A stretch of DNA of 64,000 bases from Alistipes sp. Its GTDB lineage: Bacteria; Bacteroidota; Bacteroidia; Bacteroidales; Rikenellaceae. The stretch is taken from assembly GCA_017465605.1 (NCBI GenBank), contig JAFTVW010000054.1:62001-126000 (forward strand), given 5' to 3'. The notes under the pieces are model-generated. The model was given only the letters and a program-made list of their open reading frames with translations, was not told the DNA's origin and ran no database searches. Shown here piece by piece: positions 51,124-59,088 of the stretch (the stretch's first letter is position 1; every line of letters begins with the position of its first letter). The position numbers and the translations under genes are program-made.

Positions 51124-54100
51124 ATGAAAAGAGTTCAGGCTATATCTTTGTCCGTAGTTGTATTGCTGTCGATGATTTTCTCTGTTTCGTGTCGTGATAC
51201 AAAACCTGTGGCAGTACCATCTTCGACAGAGATGGGTCGCAAGTTTGGTAATCACGATCGCAAAGCTTTTGTCTCGCCCGATAAGGCTCATTATCCTGAG
51301 ACTTGGTTTCACTATATTGGAGGTAATGTATCTCTCGAAGGCATCACTGCCGATTTAGAGGCTATTGCTTCGGCTGGTCTTTCGGGTGTACAGCTCTTTC
51401 ACGGCCAGTTCGGTGGCCAGTGGCCCGCTACAAACGATAAGATTGAGTGCCTGAGTGAGAATTGGGATTCAGCTGTGAAATATACTGCCGAAGAGTGTAA
51501 ACGTTTGGGACTTAGATTCACTATGCAGAACTGCCCGGGTTGGGCAATGTCGGGCGGCCCGTGGATTAAACCCGAAAATGCTATGCGTACTTTGGTTTAT
51601 AGCAGAGCCGATGTAGAGGGTGGTGATGTTGAAATTACTCTGGAAAAACCCAAGCCAAGTTCCGAGTCGTGGCGCGATTATCGCGATATCGCAGTTGTTG
51701 CATTTCCTCGTTTGGAGGGTGATTTGGGCAAACCATTGGCCTATACCACAATCAAGGGTAGTGGCGATTATAATTGGAAGGAGTTGATGCTCAGTGCCAG
51801 AACGATAAAATTTCCTCCCACTACTGCCGATAATCCCCATTGGGTGGAAACCCGTTTTTCGACTCCATCGGTGGTACGCTCGATTGAGTTCCCTTCTGTC
51901 CAGAGCCTCAATCACAATATGTCATATGAGCCCGGAGTTCACATAACTTGTTATGTTATCAAGGCCGATGGCAGCAAACATAAAGTGGTTGATGCCGATT
52001 TGCCACAAAGTAGCTGGCAGGATAATTACCCGATTACATTTGCTTGTGAAGAAAAGGGTGAAGCTGTTGGTTGCCGTATCGAACTTACCAATGCTTACGA
52101 TATGAATATGCGTGGCGTGAAGGTATGGTCGGCAGCATACAAAAATAGCTGGCAGTCGGAGGCTGGCTGGACTTTGCGTAGTTTTGAGCGCACAGCCGAC
52201 GATGTTGAGCAGAGCGCAGAGGCCTATATTGCCAATAACGGAGTGGTTGATATCTCGCAACATATGGACACTGAGGGTAATCTCAAATGGAGTCCCCCGA
52301 AGGGTGGAGAGTGGACTATCTTGCGAATAGGCCACATCAACGAGGGTAAGAGGAATGCCCCTGCACCCCCAGAGGGGACAGGCTGGGAGTGCGATAAACT
52401 CTCGACCGAAGGCCCAGATGCTCACTATGCTGGATATATTGGCCGACTTACAAGCGGTGTGTTGCAGGGTGGTATGCTTGGTGGACTTCTGCTCGATAGT
52501 TGGGAGTGCAGAACTCAGATGTGGACTATGAAAATGGAGCAGGAGTTTAGCGAGCGTAAGGGTTATGAATTGCGTAAATGGTTGCCTGCACTCTTTGGTT
52601 ATGTGATTGATTCACCTGAAACCACATCTCGCTTTTTGCTTGATTGGCGTTCCGTTGTGGGTGATTTGTTTGCCAATAAATTCTATCGTCGTATGGCCGA
52701 GTTGGGCCACGCCGAGGGCCTGACCGTATCATACGAAACAGCCGCTGGCGATATCTTTCCAGCCGATATTATGGAGTATTTCAAGTACGCCGATATCCCT
52801 ATGTGCGAGTTCTGGCACCCATATTCCACTGGATATGTGGGCTCGATTAATTTCAAACCCATCAAACCCACTGCTTCGGCTGCTCGACTTTATGGCAAGC
52901 CTCGTGTTGCGGCAGAGTCGTTCACCTCGTTTTCGCTCACTTGGGACGAACATTTGGATATGCTCAAAGAGTATGCCGACTACCACTTTGTAGAGGGTGT
53001 TACTCATAATGTTTTCCATACCTATACCCACAATCCTCAGATTGGATTCCTGCCACCGGGTACATCTATGGGCTCTCGAATCGGAACACCATTCCTGCGT
53101 GGTCAGACTTGGTGGCCATATGTTGGACAACTCACCACATATCTGGCACGATGCAGCTATATGTTGGAGCGAGGCCGCTCGGTATCTGATGTGTTGTGGT
53201 ATTTGGGCGATGAGATTAGCCATAAACCCGATCAGGAGTATCCTTTCCCCTGCGGTTACAAATACGATTATTGTAATCCCGATGTTTTGCTCAATCGCCT
53301 TAGTGTTAAAGGTGGAAATATTGTAACTCCCGAGGGCCTATCGTACAGAGTGTTGTGGATTCCTGAAAACAAACGTATGCGGCCTGAAACTTTGGAGCGT
53401 CTGCACTCTCTTTTGGAGCAGGGTGCTACGATTGTAGCCAATGCTCCTGCATCGCTCGCAACGTTGCAGGGCGGTGAGGAATCTCAGCAACGTTTCGATA
53501 AGGCTGTCAAAGCCATTTGGGGTGGTGCTTCCGATGGCGAAATTTCGCAGGTGGGTGCTGGCCGATTGTTGAGCGGAATCTCAATTGATGAGGCTTTGGC
53601 TATGCTCTCTATCAAACCCGATGTTAAAGGCGATGTCAGATGGATTCATCGCACTGTTAAGGGTGCAGATTGGTATTTCGTTACACCCGAGAAATTGTCA
53701 TCATTCAGTGGTGAGGTGGCGTTCTTGGCCGATGGCGCAGCCGAGTTGTGGAATCCTGTAACGGGAGAGATTGAGCCTTTGGCAGTTGAGCGTAGGGGTG
53801 ATTACTCGGTCGTTACTCTCGATATGCCCCAAGCTGGCTCTTGCTTTGTAGTGTTTGAGCACGATGCAAAGCAAAAGAGTCCAAAAACTATCGAATATAA
53901 GAACCAGCAGCCTATCAATTCAGAGTGGACTGTTCGTTTCCCCGAAGGTTGGGGTGCTCCCGCCGAGTTGAAGATTTCGGACTTGGTGGCTTGGTCTAAT
54001 TTGCCTATCTCGGAGGAGGGTAAAGCCTTTTCGGGTAGTGTGGTTTACTCTAATAAATTCAATCTGCAAGAAGTACCCGATAAACTTTTGTTGGATTTGG

Positions 54101-54372
54101 GTAGTGTCAATATGATTGCTGAGGTGACGATAAATTCTCAGGTTTTGCGACCTTTGTGGTGTGCACCTTACTCAATCGATATTGCCGATTATGTTCGCAA
54201 GGGCGAGAATGATTTGCAGATTAAAGTCACAAGCACTTGGTTTAATCGTTTGGTTTACGATGCCTCAAAACCAGAATCCGAGCGCAAGACGTGGACAATC
54301 AGCGGCCCATCGGCTCAATCTCAGCTTAAAGAGTATGGTTTGTTTGGCCCTGTTGTGTTGAAGAGTGAATAA
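51124..54372 (+). CDS. GH106-like alpha-L-rhamnosidase lipoprotein
   Basis: An 1082-residue lipoprotein (SVSC, Cys23). The N-terminal catalytic region has the GH106 pattern: PETWFHYIGGNVSLEGITADLEAI, SGVQLFHGQFGGQWP, RFTMQNCPGWAMSGGPWI and SYETAAGDIFPADIMEYFKYAD, with Glu and Asp lining a TIM barrel. The C-terminal ~150 residues form a beta-sandwich like a GH2-type sugar-binding domain. GH106 removes alpha-L-rhamnose from pectin (RG-I, RG-II) and plant conjugates. It is paired with a GH92 gene; no SusC/SusD pair is in the window, so the exact glycan is unclear. Confidence 0.87.
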   Translation: MKRVQAISLSVVVLLSMIFSVSCRDTKPVAVPSSTEMGRKFGNHDRKAFVSPDKAHYPETWFHYIGGNVSLEGITADLEAIASAGLSGVQLFHGQFGGQWPATNDKIECLSENWDSAVKYTAEECKRLGLRFTMQNCPGWAMSGGPWIKPENAMRTLVYSRADVEGGDVEITLEKPKPSSESWRDYRDIAVVAFPRLEGDLGKPLAYTTIKGSGDYNWKELMLSARTIKFPPTTADNPHWVETRFSTPSVVRSIEFPSVQSLNHNMSYEPGVHITCYVIKADGSKHKVVDADLPQSSWQDNYPITFACEEKGEAVGCRIELTNAYDMNMRGVKVWSAAYKNSWQSEAGWTLRSFERTADDVEQSAEAYIANNGVVDISQHMDTEGNLKWSPPKGGEWTILRIGHINEGKRNAPAPPEGTGWECDKLSTEGPDAHYAGYIGRLTSGVLQGGMLGGLLLDSWECRTQMWTMKMEQEFSERKGYELRKWLPALFGYVIDSPETTSRFLLDWRSVVGDLFANKFYRRMAELGHAEGLTVSYETAAGDIFPADIMEYFKYADIPMCEFWHPYSTGYVGSINFKPIKPTASAARLYGKPRVAAESFTSFSLTWDEHLDMLKEYADYHFVEGVTHNVFHTYTHNPQIGFLPPGTSMGSRIGTPFLRGQTWWPYVGQLTTYLARCSYMLERGRSVSDVLWYLGDEISHKPDQEYPFPCGYKYDYCNPDVLLNRLSVKGGNIVTPEGLSYRVLWIPENKRMRPETLERLHSLLEQGATIVANAPASLATLQGGEESQQRFDKAVKAIWGGASDGEISQVGAGRLLSGISIDEALAMLSIKPDVKGDVRWIHRTVKGADWYFVTPEKLSSFSGEVAFLADGAAELWNPVTGEIEPLAVERRGDYSVVTLDMPQAGSCFVVFEHDAKQKSPKTIEYKNQQPINSEWTVRFPEGWGAPAELKISDLVAWSNLPISEEGKAFSGSVVYSNKFNLQEVPDKLLLDLGSVNMIAEVTINSQVLRPLWCAPYSIDIADYVRKGENDLQIKVTSTWFNRLVYDASKPESERKTWTISGPSAQSQLKEYGLFGPVVLKSE

Positions 54373-54415
54373 AAGTTTTTTATAATTAATAAGATATAAA
54401 TTAAAACGCAGTAAT

Positions 54416-56419
54416 ATGAAACGAGTTTTGTTGTCAATAGTGGCCCTTTGTGCTGTGATTGTATGTTCGGCACAAAACGAGAAATATGTGAATATGTTTC
54501 TCGGAACAAGTGGTGATCACGGTCAGATGTCACCTGCTGCGGCAGTTCCTTTTGGAGCTATTGCCGTTGGCCCCGATAGCTCTCCCGCAAGCCACGTTGG
54601 ATATGATTATTCGGTGGCAACCGTAAGCGGTGTCTCGATTAATCGTGTGTCGGGAGTTGGTTGTAGTGGTACGGGTTGTAATATCAGCGTAAGACCTGCT
54701 ATGCCCGATGCCATTTTGAAGATTGTGAAGGGTACAGAGAATGCTCACCCCGGATATTACGAGACAATGTTCGATAATGGCGTGAAGGGTGAATTTACAG
54801 CCACAAAGAATATGGCTGTCGAGCGATATATCTTCCCCGAACAGGGCCGTAAACTCCTTTTTGTGGATTTCTCATCTTCGGTTGAGAAGCGTAATGTTAA
54901 ATCATCGTATGAGGTCGTGTCGGATAAATTAATCAAGGGTTGTGTTGATTCTCCTACCGCTTGTTCAAGAGGAAGTTATAGGCTTTACTTCAACTTTTGC
55001 GTTAACTCTTCCTACAAGGTTGTAGAGAGTTCTGCAACCACCGCTTTGTTGGAGTTCGCAGCCGATACCAAGCAGGTTGAGGTGCGTATTGCGGTGTCGG
55101 CTGTTGGTCAAGATGCAGCCGATGATATTGCAGCCGATTGGCAGTCGTATAGCTTTAAGAAGTTGCATAAGATGGCTTGTGCCGAGTGGCGTGAAAAACT
55201 CAATCAAATCGACGTCGAGGGCAGTACCGAGGATCAGCGAAAGATTTTTTACACACTCCTTTATAGAGTCTATCTCAGCCCGATGGACGTTACAACCAAC
55301 GATGGTCGCTATAAAGCTACCGATGGCAAGATTTACAATGCTGATGGGTTCAATTACTACACCTCTTGGAGTATGTGGGATTCATTCCGCACAAAATTCC
55401 CTCTGCTTACAATCGTTGAGCCTGAGGCTACGCGCGATATTACACTCTCGCTATTGCATCAGTATAGAACAGGCAAAGCCAATTGGGCCACACCTCACGA
55501 GTCGGCCCCAACGGTGCGTACCGAGCATAGTGGAGTTGTGATTCTTGATGCGTGGAAAAAGGGTATTCGCAATGTGGATTTGAAAATCGGCTATGAGGGT
55601 ATGAAACGCGAGGCTGCGTTTGATTTGCTCTATCGTACACCAGACCAGCGTTTGGAGAGTTCGTATGACTTGTGGGCGTTGGCTCAGATTGCCGATATTC
55701 TTGGCGAGAAAGATGATGCCAAGATGTATATGGCTAAGGCCGATTCCTTGTTCGATGCCACTTGGCCAACAGAGTTTATGACTATCCGCGACGACTTTAC
55801 AAAGATGCGTGGTAATGGCTTGTATCAAGGTACACGTTGGCAGTATCGTTGGGCTGCGCCTCACTGCTTCGATAAGATGATTAAGTTGGTGGGTCAGAAG
55901 ACTCTTGCCGAGCAGATTGATTACTTCTTCAAGAACGATTTGTTCAATCAAGGCAACGAGCCCGATATCCATACTCCATTCTTGTATAATGTTTTTGGAA
56001 ATCCGGCTGGTAGTCAACGTCTTGTGCGTGATTTGCTTACTCGCGAAGATATGGTGCATCGTTACGGAGGCAATGCCGAGTACCCAACTCCTTTTGTGGG
56101 GCGTGCATTCCAAAACAAACTCGATGGTTTTGCTCCCGAAATGGACGAGGACGATGGAACTATGAGTGCGTGGTATATCTTCTGTTCGATGGGATTCTAT
56201 CCTGTTACGGTGGGTGACAATTGCTACGAAATGGTCTCTCCGCTATATGATAAAATCAAGATTCGTTCAGGTGCTAACACCATTACAATTAGCACTTCGG
56301 GTCGTAAGTCAGCCGATGATTTGATTCGCTCAATCGAGATTGATGGTAAACCTATGGAGGGCTATACACTCAGCCACGATGTGTTCTTGAAGAACTCAAA
56401 GATTACTATCCACTATTAA
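54416..56419 (+). CDS. GH92-like alpha-mannosidase, secreted
   Basis: A 667-residue protein with a Sec signal (MKRVLLSIVALCAVIVCSAQ). GH92 features are YVNMFLGTSGDHGQMSPAAAVPFG near the N-terminus, FNYYTSWSMWDSFRTKFPLLT, QGNEPDIHTPFLYN and the acid/base region EMDEDDGTMSAWYIFCSMGFYPV. GH92 enzymes are calcium-dependent exo-alpha-mannosidases. It is somewhat shorter than usual (about 740). It follows the GH106 gene after 43 bp and should share its promoter. Confidence 0.9.
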   Translation: MKRVLLSIVALCAVIVCSAQNEKYVNMFLGTSGDHGQMSPAAAVPFGAIAVGPDSSPASHVGYDYSVATVSGVSINRVSGVGCSGTGCNISVRPAMPDAILKIVKGTENAHPGYYETMFDNGVKGEFTATKNMAVERYIFPEQGRKLLFVDFSSSVEKRNVKSSYEVVSDKLIKGCVDSPTACSRGSYRLYFNFCVNSSYKVVESSATTALLEFAADTKQVEVRIAVSAVGQDAADDIAADWQSYSFKKLHKMACAEWREKLNQIDVEGSTEDQRKIFYTLLYRVYLSPMDVTTNDGRYKATDGKIYNADGFNYYTSWSMWDSFRTKFPLLTIVEPEATRDITLSLLHQYRTGKANWATPHESAPTVRTEHSGVVILDAWKKGIRNVDLKIGYEGMKREAAFDLLYRTPDQRLESSYDLWALAQIADILGEKDDAKMYMAKADSLFDATWPTEFMTIRDDFTKMRGNGLYQGTRWQYRWAAPHCFDKMIKLVGQKTLAEQIDYFFKNDLFNQGNEPDIHTPFLYNVFGNPAGSQRLVRDLLTREDMVHRYGGNAEYPTPFVGRAFQNKLDGFAPEMDEDDGTMSAWYIFCSMGFYPVTVGDNCYEMVSPLYDKIKIRSGANTITISTSGRKSADDLIRSIEIDGKPMEGYTLSHDVFLKNSKITIHY

Positions 56420-56432
56420 GAAACGTTTTGAG

Positions 56433-56451
56433 TAAAGAAACAGTTTCTTTA
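56433..56451. other. Perfect 19-bp palindrome after GH92
   Basis: TAAAGAAAC and GTTTCTTTA flank one A. It could be a weak terminator of the glycosidase pair or an operator for the S1-protein gene, whose promoter box starts 27 bp away. Confidence 0.5.
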
Positions 56452-56478
56452 TAGAGATGTTAGTTGTCTGAATTTTTG

Positions 56479-56486
56479 TATCTTTG
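56479..56486 (+). promoter_or_regulatory. Promoter of the S1-domain protein gene
   Basis: TATCTTTG, 49 bp before the ATG. Confidence 0.6.
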
Positions 56487-56535
56487 CCGCGCAGTGGCCG
56501 AATGAATGGTTGCGCACTTGCAAAAAGAGTAAATT

Positions 56536-57369
56536 ATGAAAGTAGGACGTATTCAAACCTTGAAGGTTAGCCGCATATCGGATTACGGATTGTATTTGGC
56601 CGATGACGAGGGTCAGGAGGTACTTCTTCCCAACCGCTTTGTGTCGCTTGCGAATGCCGTAGGCGATGAGATTGAGGTCTTTGTGTATCACGATTCGGAG
56701 GATAGATTGGTTGCTACGACCGATAAGCCTCTTATAACCGAAGGCCGAGTGGCTTACCTGAAAGTTATAGATAAAAATATTCACGGAGCATTCCTTGATT
56801 GGGGTGTGTCGGGTAAGGATTTGTTCTTGCCAAACCGCAATCAGCAGGGTGGTGTGCTGGCTGGCCGCAGCTATGTGGTGTGGTTGTATGTAGATAATAT
56901 CACAGGCCGATGCGTAGCTACAATGAAACTCAAAGGCTTCATCGATAACGATGTAATCACCGTTGAGCCTCGCCAAAAGGTCGATTTGCTTATCGCGTCG
57001 GAGAGCCCAATCGGCTATCGTGCTATTATCAACTCGCGCCATTGGGGTATGATATATAAGAATCAGATTTTTAGTGATGTTAGAGTAGGCGATAGCTTGG
57101 AGGGTTATGTGCGTCGTATTACCGAGGATAACCGTATTGATTTGTCGTTGCGTCGTGAGGGATACGATGGTGTGGCAGCATCGGCCGAGACCCTCTATTC
57201 ATTATTGCGAAATAATGGGGGCGAGTTGTCGGTTGGTGATGACTCTTCGCCCGAGGAGGTGCACGCCGTAACGCAGATGAGTAAAAAAGTATTTAAGCGA
57301 GCCGTCGGAATGTTGTTAAAACGTGGCGATATTGTAGCTGAGGGTCATCAGATTAAACTCAAAAAATAA
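56536..57369 (+). CDS. S1-domain RNA-binding protein (CvfB/YitL type)
   Basis: A 277-residue cytosolic protein with several S1-like OB folds (about 1-65, 66-130, 145-210), phrases KVSRISDYGLYLADDEGQEVLLP and GAFLDWGVSGKDLFLPNRNQ, and a C-terminal winged helix (about 225-277, MSKKVFKRAVGMLLKRGDIV). This matches CvfB-type RNA-binding proteins. The target RNAs are unknown. It ends 2 bp before the methyltransferase ATG. Confidence 0.9.
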   Translation: MKVGRIQTLKVSRISDYGLYLADDEGQEVLLPNRFVSLANAVGDEIEVFVYHDSEDRLVATTDKPLITEGRVAYLKVIDKNIHGAFLDWGVSGKDLFLPNRNQQGGVLAGRSYVVWLYVDNITGRCVATMKLKGFIDNDVITVEPRQKVDLLIASESPIGYRAIINSRHWGMIYKNQIFSDVRVGDSLEGYVRRITEDNRIDLSLRREGYDGVAASAETLYSLLRNNGGELSVGDDSSPEEVHAVTQMSKKVFKRAVGMLLKRGDIVAEGHQIKLKK

Positions 57370-57371
57370 TT

Positions 57372-58139
57372 ATGGCAAAAATCCATACTGCCGAGCGAGT
57401 ATCGGCACGCGATGCATCAGATAATTTCGTTTTTCAACGCTCGATTTTGGCCTATTATAAGGCTGCCGAATTGGTTTCGGGAGATGTGTTGGAGATTGGT
57501 ACGGGTATGGGTTATGGTGTCGATGTGATTGCCCCTGCCGCCAAGAGTTTTACAACGATTGACAAGTGCCGACCAGAGTTTGAAAAACCTCTCCCCGAAA
57601 ATACCTCTTTTCGTCAGATGGTCGTTCCTCCAATTGATTTTGCCGACGAGAGTTTCGATTATGTGGTGTCGTTTCAGGTAATTGAGCATATCGAGCGAGA
57701 TTCCGATTTTGTTAAGGAGGTATGCCGAGTATTGCGCCCCGGTGGCAAATTTATCGTTTCAACCCCCAATGCCCCAATGTCGCTTACTCGCAATCCGTGG
57801 CACGTTAGGGAGTATCGTTCCGAGGAGTTGAAAAATTTGCTTTTGGGTAGCTTTTCATCGGTTGAGTGTATGGGCGTTGACGGCAATGAACGAGTGATGG
57901 AGTATTACGAGCAGAACCGTCGTGGCGTGGAGCGTATAACCCGTTTCGATATTTTCGATTTTCAGCATCGTCTGCCGCGTTGGGTATTGCAGATTCCATA
58001 CGATTTGCTGAATCGTCTGAATCGTCGCCGATTGCTTGCTCAGAATGAGGGTCTTACAACCTCTATCCGTATGGAGGATTATAATATTGGCCCCATTACA
58101 GATCATAGTTTCGACCTTTATTACATCGCCACCAAATAG
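57372..58139 (+). CDS. Class I SAM-dependent methyltransferase
   Basis: A 255-residue UbiE/BioC-like methyltransferase. Motif I is DVLEIGTGMGYGVDVIAP (about 38-55), motif II ESFDYVVSFQVIEHIERD, motif III LRPGGKFIVSTPN. The substrate is unknown. The C-terminal 90 residues, rich in Arg and aromatic residues, may bind it. It is coupled to the S1-domain protein gene by a 2-bp gap. A terminator hairpin begins inside its last codons. Confidence 0.88.
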   Translation: MAKIHTAERVSARDASDNFVFQRSILAYYKAAELVSGDVLEIGTGMGYGVDVIAPAAKSFTTIDKCRPEFEKPLPENTSFRQMVVPPIDFADESFDYVVSFQVIEHIERDSDFVKEVCRVLRPGGKFIVSTPNAPMSLTRNPWHVREYRSEELKNLLLGSFSSVECMGVDGNERVMEYYEQNRRGVERITRFDIFDFQHRLPRWVLQIPYDLLNRLNRRRLLAQNEGLTTSIRMEDYNIGPITDHSFDLYYIATK

Positions 58140-58158
58140 TGTGGCGATATTTTTTTTG
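58125..58158 (+). terminator. Terminator overlapping the methyltransferase stop codon
   Basis: ATCGCCAC (58125-58132, coding) pairs with GTGGCGAT (58141-58148); the stop codon is in the loop, followed by T after a TA. The stem fixes the last codons (IAT). Confidence 0.88.
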
Positions 58159-58201
58159 CAAAAATCTCGGCTTATAAGGCGTGTTTTATTGGATTTTTTA
58201 T

Positions 58202-58209
58202 TATCTTTA
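58202..58209 (+). promoter_or_regulatory. Possible promoter of the TSUP gene
   Basis: TATCTTTA, one base off TAnnTTTG, 40 bp before the ATG. Confidence 0.4.
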
Positions 58210-58249
58210 TGAATTAACAAATAGTTTTTTGCTGATATAGACAATTTGT

Positions 58250-59062
58250 ATGGATTTCGTTAGTGAATATGCGATTGAGATAATACTCGTGCTGTCGGGT
58301 GTTTTGGTCGGTGTGATTAACACATTGGCTGGTGGCGGTGCGATTATCACTATGACGCTATTTACCGTTTTGGGCCTTCCGATTAGCGTTGCCAATGGAA
58401 CTAATCGTATTGCTGTTGTGTTGCAAAATCTTACAGCCTCGGTAGCCTTTATTCGTAAGCGAATGTTGCATATCAGCAGCGGTATCAAACTGGCCATTCC
58501 TGCTGTTATTGGTAATATTATTGGCTCGATGGTCGCTACTCACATAAGCGATGCAGTGTTTAAGATTTGTATGGCTGTGGTGTTGACCGTTGTGCTGGTC
58601 TATATGATTTTCGACCAAAGTCATAAGCAAACTACTCATATTCACGGTGGTCACCCTCTCGATACCAAATTCTACCACTATATTTGGTTTCTGCTTTTAG
58701 GTTTTTACGGCGGATATATCTACATTGGTTTGGGATATGTGATTTTGGCCGTTACGATATGGTCGATGAAGCTCGATATTATTACCGCCAATGTGATAAA
58801 AGGTTTTATTATATTCCTTGCCACACCATTCTCGTTGGTTATTTTCATTATGAACGATCAGGTTGATTATGCTTATGGCCTGTGGCACGGTTTGGGTAAT
58901 ATTTTAGGGGCTATGCTGGCTTCGCACTTTGCAATGAGTTGGGGCGTGAAGTTCGTGCGCTTGTTTACGATGGCAATTTTGGTGGTTTGCTTTGCCGATT
59001 TGGTGGGGCTCATATCATTGAAGGGTATGATGAGCGCAATGCTCGAAGCACTCAATTTATAG
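58250..59062 (+). CDS. TSUP-family (TauE/SafE) membrane transporter
   Basis: A 270-residue polytopic protein with about eight helices in two halves: ILVLSGVLVGVINTLAGGG opens the first, WFLLLGFYGGYIYIGLGYVIL the second. TSUP proteins move sulfite, sulfoacetate or related anions. The substrate is unknown, and no sulfur gene is nearby. It lies 26 bp before uvrA and may be co-transcribed with it. Confidence 0.9.
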   Translation: MDFVSEYAIEIILVLSGVLVGVINTLAGGGAIITMTLFTVLGLPISVANGTNRIAVVLQNLTASVAFIRKRMLHISSGIKLAIPAVIGNIIGSMVATHISDAVFKICMAVVLTVVLVYMIFDQSHKQTTHIHGGHPLDTKFYHYIWFLLLGFYGGYIYIGLGYVILAVTIWSMKLDIITANVIKGFIIFLATPFSLVIFIMNDQVDYAYGLWHGLGNILGAMLASHFAMSWGVKFVRLFTMAILVVCFADLVGLISLKGMMSAMLEALNL

Positions 59063-59088
59063 TCAATGCACTTGTGCAATTTTGAGAA

